Origin: Sphingomonas sp. 67-36
GTDB lineage: Bacteria; Pseudomonadota; Alphaproteobacteria; Sphingomonadales; Sphingomonadaceae
Reading direction: 5' to 3'
NCBI GenBank assembly: GCA_001897375.1
Contig: MKSU01000004.1
Location: 213,603-277,602, forward strand
DNA: 64,000 nucleotides
Both the position numbers and the translations under genes were made by a program. Within the stretch, counting starts at the first letter, position 1; the number at the start of each line of letters is the position of its first letter. The notes beneath the pieces were generated by a model that was not told where the DNA came from, made no database searches, and saw nothing but the letters and a program-made list of their open reading frames with translations. Shown in pieces: positions 1 through 7,666 of the stretch.

Positions 1-1
1 G

Positions 2-2116
2 CGGATTGGCGTCGAGCACGGTGCCGTTATACTGATCGGAAACGAACGACAGGTTCGCGTTCGCCGCCCAGCTCATCCCGCTCGAGCCGATATCGCCGCG
101 CCAGTCGACCGCGACGTTCCCGCTCCATTTGGGCGAGAAGGTGTTGGGCTTGCCGGTCAGGTCCTGCGTCCCGCCCAGCCCCGGCAGGTTCGCGGCGTTG
201 ACATAGGAAGTGAACTTGGAATCGAGATAGGCCATCGATGCCGAAACCGAGAAATTGCGGGTCGGCGCCATCCCGAGATCCAGCTCGAAGCCCTGTTGCC
301 GCAGGCTGCCGGCGTTGCGGACGACGAAGCTGACGCCATCGAATGCGCGGTCCTGGAAGCCGGCGATGTCCATGCGATAGAAGGTGATGTTGGTGGTCAG
401 CGTCCGCCCGAGCCACTTCGCCTTGACGCCGGCCTCATAGTTCTTGACCGTCTCCTGCTTGAACAGGCGCTTGGTCGAGATCAGGTTGCCAGCCCCGTCG
501 AACGTCGAGAGCGAGGGGCTGCCGGGGCCGGAATTGTACCCCGACGATTTGTATCCGGTCGAATTGTTGACGAACAGCAGGATATCGTTCGCCGGCTTGT
601 AGTTGAGGCTGACGCGATAGGTGAAGCGGCTCTGGTCGATGCCCGGAAAGGTCAGCGCTTCCGGCGCGCGGATCGTCTGGGTGAACGGGCTGGAGACCTG
701 ATCGTAATCCCCGCGCTTGCGATCGTTGGTCCAGCGGCCGCCGAGCGTCAGCGTCAGCCGGTCGGTCAGGTAGATATTCCCCTGGCCATAAGCCGCGACG
801 CTCCTGACGTTCTGGAACACGCTCTGCACCGCCGCCCGATTGCCGCCGGTCGCCGCGTAATAGGCGCCGCATGCCGTCCGTCCCGGCCCCGCCGGCACCA
901 GCACGCCGCAGAATTGCGAGCCGAGGTTGAGGTCTTCCCCGAGCGCGAAATCCTCATCGAAATAATAGAGTCCGGCGACCATGTCGAAGCGGCCGCCCAG
1001 CCACTGCTTTTCCGGCGAGATGAATTGCAGTTCGTGGTTCTGGCTCTTCGAATCGAAGAGCGAACGGCGGGACAGCAAGGAAACCGGAAGGAACACGATA
1101 TCGCCGTCGAGCTGGTTGTTCTTCCATTGGCGATAACTGTTGATGAGCTTGAAGGTCGATTCGCCGACATGCAGTGACGCGGTGCTCGATATGCCCCAAT
1201 TCTCGTCGATCAGCCCGGAATCGACGAACTGGTTCATCTCGCGATCGTTGAGGTTGGTGTCGGGGCCACCGTTGAAGGCGGCCTGGATGAAGGCCAGCCG
1301 GGCGGGGCTGACCGAGCTTGCGTCGAAATCGAAGTTCGACACGCCGTCGCCGTCGAGCCGCGTGTAGTCGCCCCGCACGATCCATTCGAGATTGCCGAAA
1401 TCCGCCTTGACCGTGCCGCGGAACGACATGTCGTCCGACCCGCCATAGCTCTTGCCGTCGAGGCGGTTCTTCCACGGCCCCTTATACCATTGCCCCATGC
1501 CGGCGAGCCGCGCCGAGACGTTTTCGGTCAGCGGAATGTTGACGAAGCCCGACAGCTTGTAACGATCGAACGACCCGATCTCGCCCGACACCTCGCCGGA
1601 AAATTCGTTGCGCGGCAGCGCGCTGCTGATCGAGAGCGCGCCGACGCTGGCGTTGCGCCCGAACAGCGTGCCCTGCGGCCCGCGCAGCACCTCGACGCTC
1701 CCCACGTCGAGGAAGGTCCCGAGGATGCTGCCCGAGCGCGGCACATAAACGCCATCGACGAACACCGCGACGCTCGGCTCGATCAGCGTATTGGCGAGCG
1801 ATCCGACACCACGGATGCCGATCCGGGTCGATCCGGTATTGGAGGATCGGATGGTCTGGAAATTCGGCGCGACCTGGCCAAGGTCCAAGACGGTCGCGAC
1901 ATTGGCCTTCTCCAGCGTCGCACCCTCGAACGCGGCGATCGAGATGGGTACGTTCTGCACGCTCTCAGCGCGTTTTTGCGCGGTGACGACGATCTCGCCG
2001 GTGCCTGCGGTCGCGGGCGCGTTGTCGGCTGTCTGTGTCTGACCATAGGCGGCCGGCGTCAGCGCCAGCATGGTCATCAGCGCCAGCGAACTGGCGCCAA
2101 GTCGCAACTCGATCAT
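2..2116 (-). CDS. TonB-dependent receptor (3' end outside window)
   Basis: Outer-membrane, energy-coupled importer of a nutrient or siderophore. The ATG at 2116 begins a signal peptide (about residues 1-26, ending AAYGQ), then a TonB-box-like stretch (GEIVVTAQKRAESVQNVPIS), then a plug domain with typical motifs (IRGVGS, EVLRGPQGTLFGRNA) up to about residue 170, then alternating beta-barrel strands. 705 codons are in the window and the end of the barrel lies to the left. Iron-receptor, SusC-like and vitamin-B12 classes cannot be separated by eye, but its position at the end of a catabolic cluster suggests uptake of that pathway's substrate. A tandem-repeat AraC-type site (2174-2211) starts 57 bp upstream of the ATG, so it is probably co-regulated with the operon that starts at 7554. 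Confidence 0.93.
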   Translation of the reverse strand, partial: MIELRLGASSLALMTMLALTPAAYGQTQTADNAPATAGTGEIVVTAQKRAESVQNVPISIAAFEGATLEKANVATVLDLGQVAPNFQTIRSSNTGSTRIGIRGVGSLANTLIEPSVAVFVDGVYVPRSGSILGTFLDVGSVEVLRGPQGTLFGRNASVGALSISSALPRNEFSGEVSGEIGSFDRYKLSGFVNIPLTENVSARLAGMGQWYKGPWKNRLDGKSYGGSDDMSFRGTVKADFGNLEWIVRGDYTRLDGDGVSNFDFDASSVSPARLAFIQAAFNGGPDTNLNDREMNQFVDSGLIDENWGISSTASLHVGESTFKLINSYRQWKNNQLDGDIVFLPVSLLSRRSLFDSKSQNHELQFISPEKQWLGGRFDMVAGLYYFDEDFALGEDLNLGSQFCGVLVPAGPGRTACGAYYAATGGNRAAVQSVFQNVRSVAAYGQGNIYLTDRLTLTLGGRWTNDRKRGDYDQVSSPFTQTIRAPEALTFPGIDQSRFTYRVSLNYKPANDILLFVNNSTGYKSSGYNSGPGSPSLSTFDGAGNLISTKRLFKQETVKNYEAGVKAKWLGRTLTTNITFYRMDIAGFQDRAFDGVSFVVRNAGSLRQQGFELDLGMAPTRNFSVSASMAYLDSKFTSYVNAANLPGLGGTQDLTGKPNTFSPKWSGNVAVDWRGDIGSSGMSWAANANLSFVSDQYNGTVLDANP

Positions 2117-2173
2117 TTCGATTTCCTCCCCACTTTTTGTTTGACTGGAATTTATCGCGTCGCGGACACGAAG

Positions 2174-2211
2174 TTTCACAATTCGCGACAAGATTTTGCC
2201 AATTTACGTCA
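2174..2211. promoter_or_regulatory. Predicted AraC-type operator A, upstream of the TonB receptor
   Basis: Two direct repeats with a 21-bp period: TTTCACAATTCGCGACA (2174-2190) and TTTGCCAATTTACGTCA (2195-2211), 12 of 17 positions identical. The whole 38-bp element aligns without gaps to 7601-7638 (28 of 38 identical). Tandem half-sites two helical turns apart are characteristic of AraC/XylS activators. The element also overlaps the 3' end of the MFS gene by about 8 bp. Regulator assignment is inference from the neighbouring AraC gene. Confidence 0.6.
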
Positions 2212-3538
2212 GGTCAACGCGGCGCTGATCGCGTCCGCCAACGGCGCGGTGCGTGCGGGCGGCTTCGAGCGCCGCGAGATCGGCGGCGTAGCTCCCGCGC
2301 GCGCGGAAGAACAACCACGCCGCAAGCAGGCTGGCGAACGGCAGGAACCTGAACGCCTCGTGCAGGCCGATCGCATCCGCGAGCCAGCCGGTGGCGATCG
2401 GTCCGGGGGCGAGACCGAGCAGGTTGTGCGCCAGCGTCAGCGTCGCGAAGGCGGTGCCGTGGATGGCCAGCGGCGTGAGGTTCGCGACCATCGCGCCGGC
2501 CGGCCCGGTGGTGCCGGCGACCAGGAACATCGCGATGGCCAGCAGCGCGATCTGCGCGGGGCCGGCCGGCAGCAGCAGCGCGAGGGTAAGGGTGATCGCC
2601 GAACCCAGGCTGTAGCCGATCGCGAGCTGGAACTTGCGATCCGGATGCGCCACGGCCAGCCGGTCGCTGGCCATGCCGCACAGGATCATACCGCAGCCGC
2701 AGGCCAGCAGCAGTAACGCCGCCAGCCGCGAAGCGGTGTTGACCGGCAGGTCGTAATAGCGATTGAAATAGCTCGGCAGCCACGCCGGCAAGGCGCCCGC
2801 GGCGAACAGCTGGATGCCGCTGGCGGTATAGACCTGCCTGACGCAGCGCCCGGCGAACAACGCCCGGAGCGGCAGTGATCCGCCCCCGGCCGGGCGGGCG
2901 GCCGGGCCGGCGATGTCCGCGATCAGGCGTTCGCGGACGATCAGCGCATAGGCGAGCGCCAGCGCCAGCCCGGAAAGGCCGATCACCAGAAACGCGGTGC
3001 GCCAGCCGTGGCTCGCCGAAATCTCTCCGCCGAGCGCAACGCCCAGCACCTGCCCGAACAGGCCGCCGGCCATGAACGCGGCGGACAAGGTGGCGCGCAG
3101 CCGTCGCGGAAACACGCTGATGACGACCGCGATGCCGACGCTGCCATAAGCCGCCTCGCCGACCCCGACCATGAGCCGCCCGGCGAGCATCTGGCCGTAA
3201 TTCGCCGCCGCCGCGCACAACAGGGTGGCGAGGCTCCACAGCGCCGCCATCACCGCCAGGCTGCGCACCCGGCCCCAGCGGTCGGCGGCGAGCGACAGCG
3301 GGAAGGTCAGCAGCCCCACCATCAGCGCGACCACGCCGGACAGCCAGCCGAGCTGCGTATCGCTAAGCGCCCATTCCGCCTTGAGCAGCGGGAAAACCGC
3401 GTTCAGCACCTGACGCGCCATATAATCGGAGATCAGCAGCCCGAAGCTGAGCGCGAAGACGATCCAGCTATAAAGCGTCACCCGCGCCGGGCCGCGCGAC
3501 AGCGCCGACGGATCGGCGGCAGGAACCAGCGCTGCCAT
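2204..3538 (-). CDS. MFS transporter
   Basis: Inner-membrane secondary transporter of 444 residues, the usual length for a 12-helix major facilitator. After a short cytoplasmic N-terminus the hydrophobic helices begin at about residue 20. Motif A between TM2 and TM3 reads DRWGRVRSL. The start is the ATG at 3538 because the longer frame runs back over the next gene. It lies between the receptor and the CMD-family gene, on the same strand, 95 bp after the CMD gene and 87 bp before the receptor. Inference: it carries the substrate or an intermediate of the catabolic cluster across the inner membrane after the TonB receptor has brought it into the periplasm. Substrate class is not readable from sequence. 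Confidence 0.9.
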   Translation of the reverse strand: MAALVPAADPSALSRGPARVTLYSWIVFALSFGLLISDYMARQVLNAVFPLLKAEWALSDTQLGWLSGVVALMVGLLTFPLSLAADRWGRVRSLAVMAALWSLATLLCAAAANYGQMLAGRLMVGVGEAAYGSVGIAVVISVFPRRLRATLSAAFMAGGLFGQVLGVALGGEISASHGWRTAFLVIGLSGLALALAYALIVRERLIADIAGPAARPAGGGSLPLRALFAGRCVRQVYTASGIQLFAAGALPAWLPSYFNRYYDLPVNTASRLAALLLLACGCGMILCGMASDRLAVAHPDRKFQLAIGYSLGSAITLTLALLLPAGPAQIALLAIAMFLVAGTTGPAGAMVANLTPLAIHGTAFATLTLAHNLLGLAPGPIATGWLADAIGLHEAFRFLPFASLLAAWLFFRARGSYAADLAALEAARTHRAVGGRDQRRVDLT

Positions 3539-3633
3539 TGCCTTGCCTCTCCTCAATTCCGGACGGCCGTTTTGTCCGGCCGTTCCGCGTTGTGCTCCCG
3601 CCGCCGCGACGCGGTGGCCGGCGTTTTGCGGCG

Positions 3634-4029
3634 CTAGACGGAGGGAAATTCCCGCCGCGCATCGGCGACGGACAGGCCGCGCTTCTCTATTTCCTCGACC
3701 AGCATCGGCGCGCCGAGCGCGACCGAATGGATGCCGAGCGCCGCCACCGCCTGAAGCACCGCCAGCACTTCCTCCGGCGTCGCGCCCTTGTCGAGCGCGC
3801 CGGCGATGTGCCGGCGGGTGCCGGGCGCGTACAGATGCGTGCAGGAGGCATCGACGGCGATCGCCAGGAACTCGTAGATCTTGGGATCGAGCACGCCGCG
3901 CCGTAGCGGTAGCGTGCCCATCGCGAGGAAGCGCTCCATCCATTCGGGATCGAGCGCGGCCGCCTCATCCCAGGCCGCGTTCCACTGCCCGCCGGCGCGC
4001 GCCGCATCACAGATCGGTGTCTCGCTCAT
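3634..4029 (-). CDS. Carboxymuconolactone decarboxylase (CMD/AhpD) family protein
   Basis: 131-residue protein of the CMD/AhpD-like all-helical fold, which includes gamma-carboxymuconolactone decarboxylases and AhpD peroxidase partners. The core signature is around residues 60-95: DASCTHLYAPGTRRHI followed by GATPEEVLAVLQ. Only one cysteine (C63) is present at the site where AhpD proteins have CxxC, so a redox AhpD role is unlikely; the His residues H65 and H74 remain. Its ATG (4027-4029) overlaps the stop of the upstream hydrolase by 4 bases, indicating translational coupling. In this operon it may act on a small ring-cleavage or lactone intermediate, which is inference. Confidence 0.85.
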   Translation of the reverse strand: MSETPICDAARAGGQWNAAWDEAAALDPEWMERFLAMGTLPLRRGVLDPKIYEFLAIAVDASCTHLYAPGTRRHIAGALDKGATPEEVLAVLQAVAALGIHSVALGAPMLVEEIEKRGLSVADARREFPSV

Positions 4030-4622
4030 CGATCGATCTCCTGCGCCGATGCCATGTCCGCCGACGACGCCAGATCGCGCAGCAGCGCGCCGGCTTCCGG
4101 CCACGGGCCGAAGCCGGCGGCGGGATTGAGATGGCCGACATCGCCCGCATCGTGGAGCCGCGCCCCCCACTCTCGCGCAAATCCGGCGACCCGGTCGAAA
4201 CCGGCCAGCGGATCGTTGCGGCTCGCCACGACGATCGCGGGAAAGGGCAGCCGCCGGCGCGGGATCGGCAGCCAGCCATTGGCCTCCAGCTCGCCATAAG
4301 CCGGATAGCCCGTGGGCAAGGGATGCTCGACATCGGCCGGCGTGACGAGCAGCGCGCCGCGTATCTTACGGGTCGGCGTCGCCGCCCAATGCGCGACCAT
4401 CAGGCAGCCCGCGCTGTGCGCGGCGATCACGACCTCGCCCGCGATCGCGTTCAGCGCCGCATCGAGCGCGGCCACCCGCGCGGCCCGGCTGAGCCTGTCG
4501 GCGCGCAGCGGCTCGACCGTGATCGAGCCGGGGATGCCGCGCGCCGCATGCGTCTGCCAATGGTCCTCGACATGGTCCCTGAGGCCAGGGACGAACACTA
4601 TCGTGGCGCCGCCGAAAGGCAT
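4026..4622 (-). CDS. RBBP9/YdeN-like alpha/beta hydrolase
   Basis: 198-residue serine hydrolase of the short RBBP9/YdeN type. Visible features: an N-terminal strand ending in FVPGLRDHVEDHW, nucleophile elbow AHSAGC with Ser70, acid residue Asp137 in SRNDPLA, and His164 in VGHLN, giving a complete catalytic triad. Length matches the family. It follows the beta-keto acid cleavage gene by 7 bp and overlaps the CMD gene by 4 bp, so all three are probably translated together. A small ester, lactone or thioester is a plausible substrate, but nothing in the sequence specifies it. Confidence 0.85.
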   Translation of the reverse strand: MPFGGATIVFVPGLRDHVEDHWQTHAARGIPGSITVEPLRADRLSRAARVAALDAALNAIAGEVVIAAHSAGCLMVAHWAATPTRKIRGALLVTPADVEHPLPTGYPAYGELEANGWLPIPRRRLPFPAIVVASRNDPLAGFDRVAGFAREWGARLHDAGDVGHLNPAAGFGPWPEAGALLRDLASSADMASAQEIDR

Positions 4623-4629
4623 GGCCGGC

Positions 4630-5694
4630 TCAGGCCGCGTAGCGATTGGGGATCGCGCGCTGGCCGGGTGCGCGGTTGGGCGGCATCCCGAGCTGGGCGA
4701 GCGTTTCCTCGACGCTGTTATACTGCACGCCGATCTTGTAGATTTTGCGCGCCTCGGCGGCGGTGGCGACCTCGCGGCCCAGTTCCTTCGCGATCCGCAC
4801 GATCTGCTCGATCCCCTGCACGGAGGTCATCTTGTTGCCGTGCTGGTCGTAGAGCGTGTCCTCGATCCCGCAGCGGACGTGCTGGCCGAGGCACATCGCC
4901 ATCACGTTCACCGGCAGCACGTTGCGCATCACCGATTCCAGCGTGACGGTCGATCCGTCCGGCGCGCGCCGGATGAATTCCATGAAGTTGCCAGGGTTCG
5001 GCCCGTCGAAACCGCCGCCGATGCCGACCCAGGTGAGGTTGAGCGGCCCCTTGTAGAGCCCGCGCCGCACCAGCCGCTCGACCGTCTCCATGTCGGGCAT
5101 GCAGGTGAGCTGGAAGTGCGGCTGGATGCCGGCGGCGGTGAGGCGGCGCAGATGCTCCTCGACCCATTGCGGGCCGGCGGGCACGACCATCTCACGATAG
5201 GCGTGGTAGAGCGCGGGATTGGCGAGCGAGGTCTCGCCATATTCGGCGTCGCTCATCAGGTCCATGATGTTCATCTGGGTGGTGTTGACCGCGATCGTGA
5301 CCTGATCCGGCTTCGGGGTGAGTTCCGCCAGCATATGGCGCACCTCGTCCGACAGCCACTTGGCCTCGGCGCCGTCCTCCTCGCTTTCGGGCGAGAAGGA
5401 GATCGAGCCGCCGACCTGGATGATCATCTCCGGCACGCGATCGCGCACCCCGGCGATCAGCTCGTTGAACTTCGACAGGTGCTTGGAGCCGGTGCCGTCC
5501 TCCTCGCGGCAATGCAGGTGCAGCACGGTGGCGCCGGCATTGTAGCAGTCGACCGCCTTCTGGATCTGCCCCTCCATCGTCACCTCGATGTCCTCGGGGA
5601 AGTCCTCCGGGTGCCATTCGGGGCCATAGGGCGCCACGGTGATGACCAGTTTGTCCTGCGTTTCGGGAAGCAGGGAATCATCGAGGAATTGCAT
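4630..5694 (-). CDS. Beta-keto acid cleavage enzyme (BKACE, DUF849)
   Basis: 354-residue TIM-barrel enzyme of the BKACE family, which condenses a beta-keto acid with acetyl-CoA to give acetoacetate and a new acyl-CoA. Family signatures: VITVAPYGPEWHPED near residues 17-31, the zinc-binding HLHCREEDG with His59 and His61, QVGGSISFSPESEE, and a C-terminal segment KMTSVQGIEQIVRIAKELGRE. Substrate-specificity residues cannot be judged by eye. It lies 20 bp after the TauD-type dioxygenase and 7 bp before the hydrolase, so the pathway probably passes through a beta-keto acid generated upstream. Known BKACE members act on 3-keto-5-aminohexanoate and dehydrocarnitine among others; the substrate here is unknown. 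Confidence 0.88.
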   Translation of the reverse strand: MQFLDDSLLPETQDKLVITVAPYGPEWHPEDFPEDIEVTMEGQIQKAVDCYNAGATVLHLHCREEDGTGSKHLSKFNELIAGVRDRVPEMIIQVGGSISFSPESEEDGAEAKWLSDEVRHMLAELTPKPDQVTIAVNTTQMNIMDLMSDAEYGETSLANPALYHAYREMVVPAGPQWVEEHLRRLTAAGIQPHFQLTCMPDMETVERLVRRGLYKGPLNLTWVGIGGGFDGPNPGNFMEFIRRAPDGSTVTLESVMRNVLPVNVMAMCLGQHVRCGIEDTLYDQHGNKMTSVQGIEQIVRIAKELGREVATAAEARKIYKIGVQYNSVEETLAQLGMPPNRAPGQRAIPNRYAA

Positions 5695-5714
5695 CGCGGG
5701 TCTCCTTTGATGGG

Positions 5715-6563
5715 TCAGAAGGGGCGGTCGCCGACGATCCCTGCGCGCTCCATGCGGCGCACCGTCGGGGGATAGTCCATGACCGCGTAATGCTGGGTCG
5801 CGCGGTTGTCCCAGATCGCCATGCTGTTCGGCCGCCAGCGCCAGCGCACCTGATATTCGGGGATCGTGGCGCGGCCGATCAGATAGTGCAGCAATTGCGC
5901 CGCGCCCGGTGCATAATCCTGCCCGTAGCGAACATTGGCGGCGGTGTGGAAATTGGTGAAATGGGTGGTGAAGCCGTTGACGAACAATATCTTTTCGCCG
6001 GTTTCGGGATGGGTGCGCACGACCGGGTGCTCGGCATCGGGATATTGCGCCTTCAGCGCCAGCCGCTTCTCCTCCGGCATCCGCGCGCCGAAGCTCGCCT
6101 CGATCGAATGGCGCGCGCGCAGCGGCGCGATGGCCTCCTTCACATGATCGGGCAGGTCGGCATAGGCTTTCGCCATATTGGCCCACATCGTATCGCCGCC
6201 GACCGGCGGACAGGCGATGCAGCGCAGCACGCAGCCCATCGGCGGCGCCTCCCGCCACGTCGCGTCGCAATGCCAGCTGTTCTCGAAATAATCGGGCGGG
6301 GAGGTTTCGTCCTTGTAGATCTGGACGAGCCCGGGATGATCCGGATCGCTGCCGACCACCGGATGATCCTCCAGCGCGCCGAAGCGGCTGGCGAAGGCGA
6401 CATGATCGGCGCGCGCGATATCCTGATCGCGCAGGAACAGCACCTTATGCTCGATCAGCGCGGCGCGGATCTCCGCGAACAGATCGTCGCTGCGCGCGGC
6501 TTCGCCGAGATCGACGCCGCTGATCTCGGCGCCGATGTGGCAGGTGAGTTTCTCGATCCTCAT
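5715..6563 (-). CDS. TauD/TfdA family alpha-ketoglutarate-dependent dioxygenase
   Basis: 282-residue Fe(II)/2-oxoglutarate oxygenase. The metal ligands are His98 and Asp100 (SWHCDATW) and the distal His258 (NRATQHYAV), with a 2-oxoglutarate-binding Arg close to 270 (RRMERAGI). The segment PPVGGDTMWANM is typical of the taurine/2,4-D/alkyl-sulfate dioxygenase group. These enzymes hydroxylate carbon next to a heteroatom so that an ether, sulfonate or sulfate falls off, or hydroxylate carboxylates. Second gene of the predicted operon (13 bp after the quinone oxidoreductase, 20 bp before BKACE), so it may start degradation of a hetero-substituted acid. Length is that of TauD rather than of butyrobetaine hydroxylase, which is about 100 residues longer. 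Confidence 0.9.
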   Translation of the reverse strand: MRIEKLTCHIGAEISGVDLGEAARSDDLFAEIRAALIEHKVLFLRDQDIARADHVAFASRFGALEDHPVVGSDPDHPGLVQIYKDETSPPDYFENSWHCDATWREAPPMGCVLRCIACPPVGGDTMWANMAKAYADLPDHVKEAIAPLRARHSIEASFGARMPEEKRLALKAQYPDAEHPVVRTHPETGEKILFVNGFTTHFTNFHTAANVRYGQDYAPGAAQLLHYLIGRATIPEYQVRWRWRPNSMAIWDNRATQHYAVMDYPPTVRRMERAGIVGDRPF

Positions 6564-6576
6564 CGCCCTTTTTCCC

Positions 6577-7554
6577 TCACAGCACGAAGATGGATGAGCC
6601 GATCGTCTGGCCGGTTTCGAGCGCGCGGTGCGCGGCGACGCAGTCGTCGAGCGCGTAACGCTGGCCGATCTCGACCTTGATGCGGCCGGCGGCGAGATGG
6701 CCGAACCACAAGGCCGACAATTCGGCGCGTTCGGCGGGGTCGGCGTAATAATCCGCGAAGCCGGGGCGGGTGAAATAGACCGAGCCCTGCATCATCAGCT
6801 GGAAGGCGTCGATCGGCGGAAATGGACCGGAGGCGGTGCCGCAACCGACCAGCAGGCCGCGCCGCTTGAGCGATTTCAGCGATCCCTCGAACGTATCCTT
6901 GCCGACGCTGTCGAACACCGTCGTGACGCCTTCGCCATCGGTCAATTCCCTGACTCGCGCGGCGACATCCTCGCGGCGATAGAAGATGATCTCGTCGCAG
7001 CCCATCGCGCGTGCTCTCTCGGCCTTTTCCTCGGTCGAGACGGTGCCGATCACGCGCAGCCCGAGCAGCCTGGCAAGCTGCACCGCGAGCAGGCCGACGC
7101 CCCCCGCCGCCGCGTGGAGCAGGATCGTGTCGCCCGCCTTCATCCGCGGGTTGGTCTTCACCAGCCAATAGGTCGCGGAGAGACCGCGCATCGTCGACGC
7201 CGCGGCATCCTCGAACGAGATCGCGTCGGGCAGCTTGAACAGGGGGGCGGCAGGCATGACGCGCGCCGTGCTATAGGCGCCGAGCGGACTGCCGTTATAG
7301 GCGACGCGGTCGCCCGGCGCGAAGCCGGTCACGCCCGCGCCGACCGCCTCGATCGTCCCGGCGCCCTCGACACCGATCCCGGCGGGAAGCTGCGCGGGAT
7401 AATAGCCCGAGCGAAAATAGGTGTCGGCGAAGTTGCAACCGACCGCCGCGTGGCGAATGCGGACCTCGCCGGGGCCGGGGTCTCCGACCGCGAGATCCTC
7501 TACCCGCAGCACGTCCGGCCCGCCGGTTTCGTGGAAGCGAACTGCCTTCGCCAT
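6577..7554 (-). CDS. Quinone oxidoreductase / zinc-independent MDR family
   Basis: 325-residue NADPH:quinone oxidoreductase-like (zeta-crystallin) member of the medium-chain dehydrogenase/reductase superfamily. It opens with MAKAVRFHETGGPDVL, has the catalytic-domain motif GVEGAGTIEAVG, and the nucleotide-binding motif AAAGGVGLLAVQLA in the middle. No structural-zinc cysteine cluster is seen. The chosen ATG (7554) is preceded by a strong AGGAGGAG Shine-Dalgarno; a longer frame to 7599 lacks one. First gene of the leftward catabolic operon. The AraC-type site 7601-7638 starts 47 bp upstream. It probably reduces an enone or quinone intermediate of the pathway. Confidence 0.9.
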   Translation of the reverse strand: MAKAVRFHETGGPDVLRVEDLAVGDPGPGEVRIRHAAVGCNFADTYFRSGYYPAQLPAGIGVEGAGTIEAVGAGVTGFAPGDRVAYNGSPLGAYSTARVMPAAPLFKLPDAISFEDAAASTMRGLSATYWLVKTNPRMKAGDTILLHAAAGGVGLLAVQLARLLGLRVIGTVSTEEKAERARAMGCDEIIFYRREDVAARVRELTDGEGVTTVFDSVGKDTFEGSLKSLKRRGLLVGCGTASGPFPPIDAFQLMMQGSVYFTRPGFADYYADPAERAELSALWFGHLAAGRIKVEIGQRYALDDCVAAHRALETGQTIGSSIFVL

Positions 7555-7600
7555 GATCCTCTCCTCCTGGCATCGGATTAACGCGGCCATGGCTTGCATT

Positions 7601-7638
7601 TTTCACATTTGATGACATTCTTTTCCCAATTCACGCCA
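7601..7638. promoter_or_regulatory. Predicted AraC-type operator B, between enzyme operon and regulator
   Basis: Two direct repeats 21 bp apart: TTTCACATTTGATGACA (7601-7617) and TTTCCCAATTCACGCCA (7622-7638), 12 of 17 identical. It is a gapless partner of the site at 2174-2211 (28 of 38 positions). It lies in the divergent gap between the quinone oxidoreductase (start 7554) and the AraC-type regulator (start 7667), so it could serve both activation of the operon and autoregulation. Function is inferred from position and repeat structure. Confidence 0.6.
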
Positions 7639-7666
7639 CATTGCGCGAATGAGGGGAGCGGGACCG

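Noticed and set aside
3543-4946. Open frame of 467 codons across the CMD, hydrolase and BKACE genes on the other strand
   Set aside because: Same kind of antisense shadow; low-complexity Arg/Pro/Ala sequence and opposite to three genes with clear motifs.
5715-6563. Idea that the TauD-type oxygenase plus BKACE form a butyrobetaine/carnitine pathway
   Set aside because: The oxygenase is about 100 residues shorter than butyrobetaine hydroxylases and no carnitine dehydrogenase or betaine genes are present.
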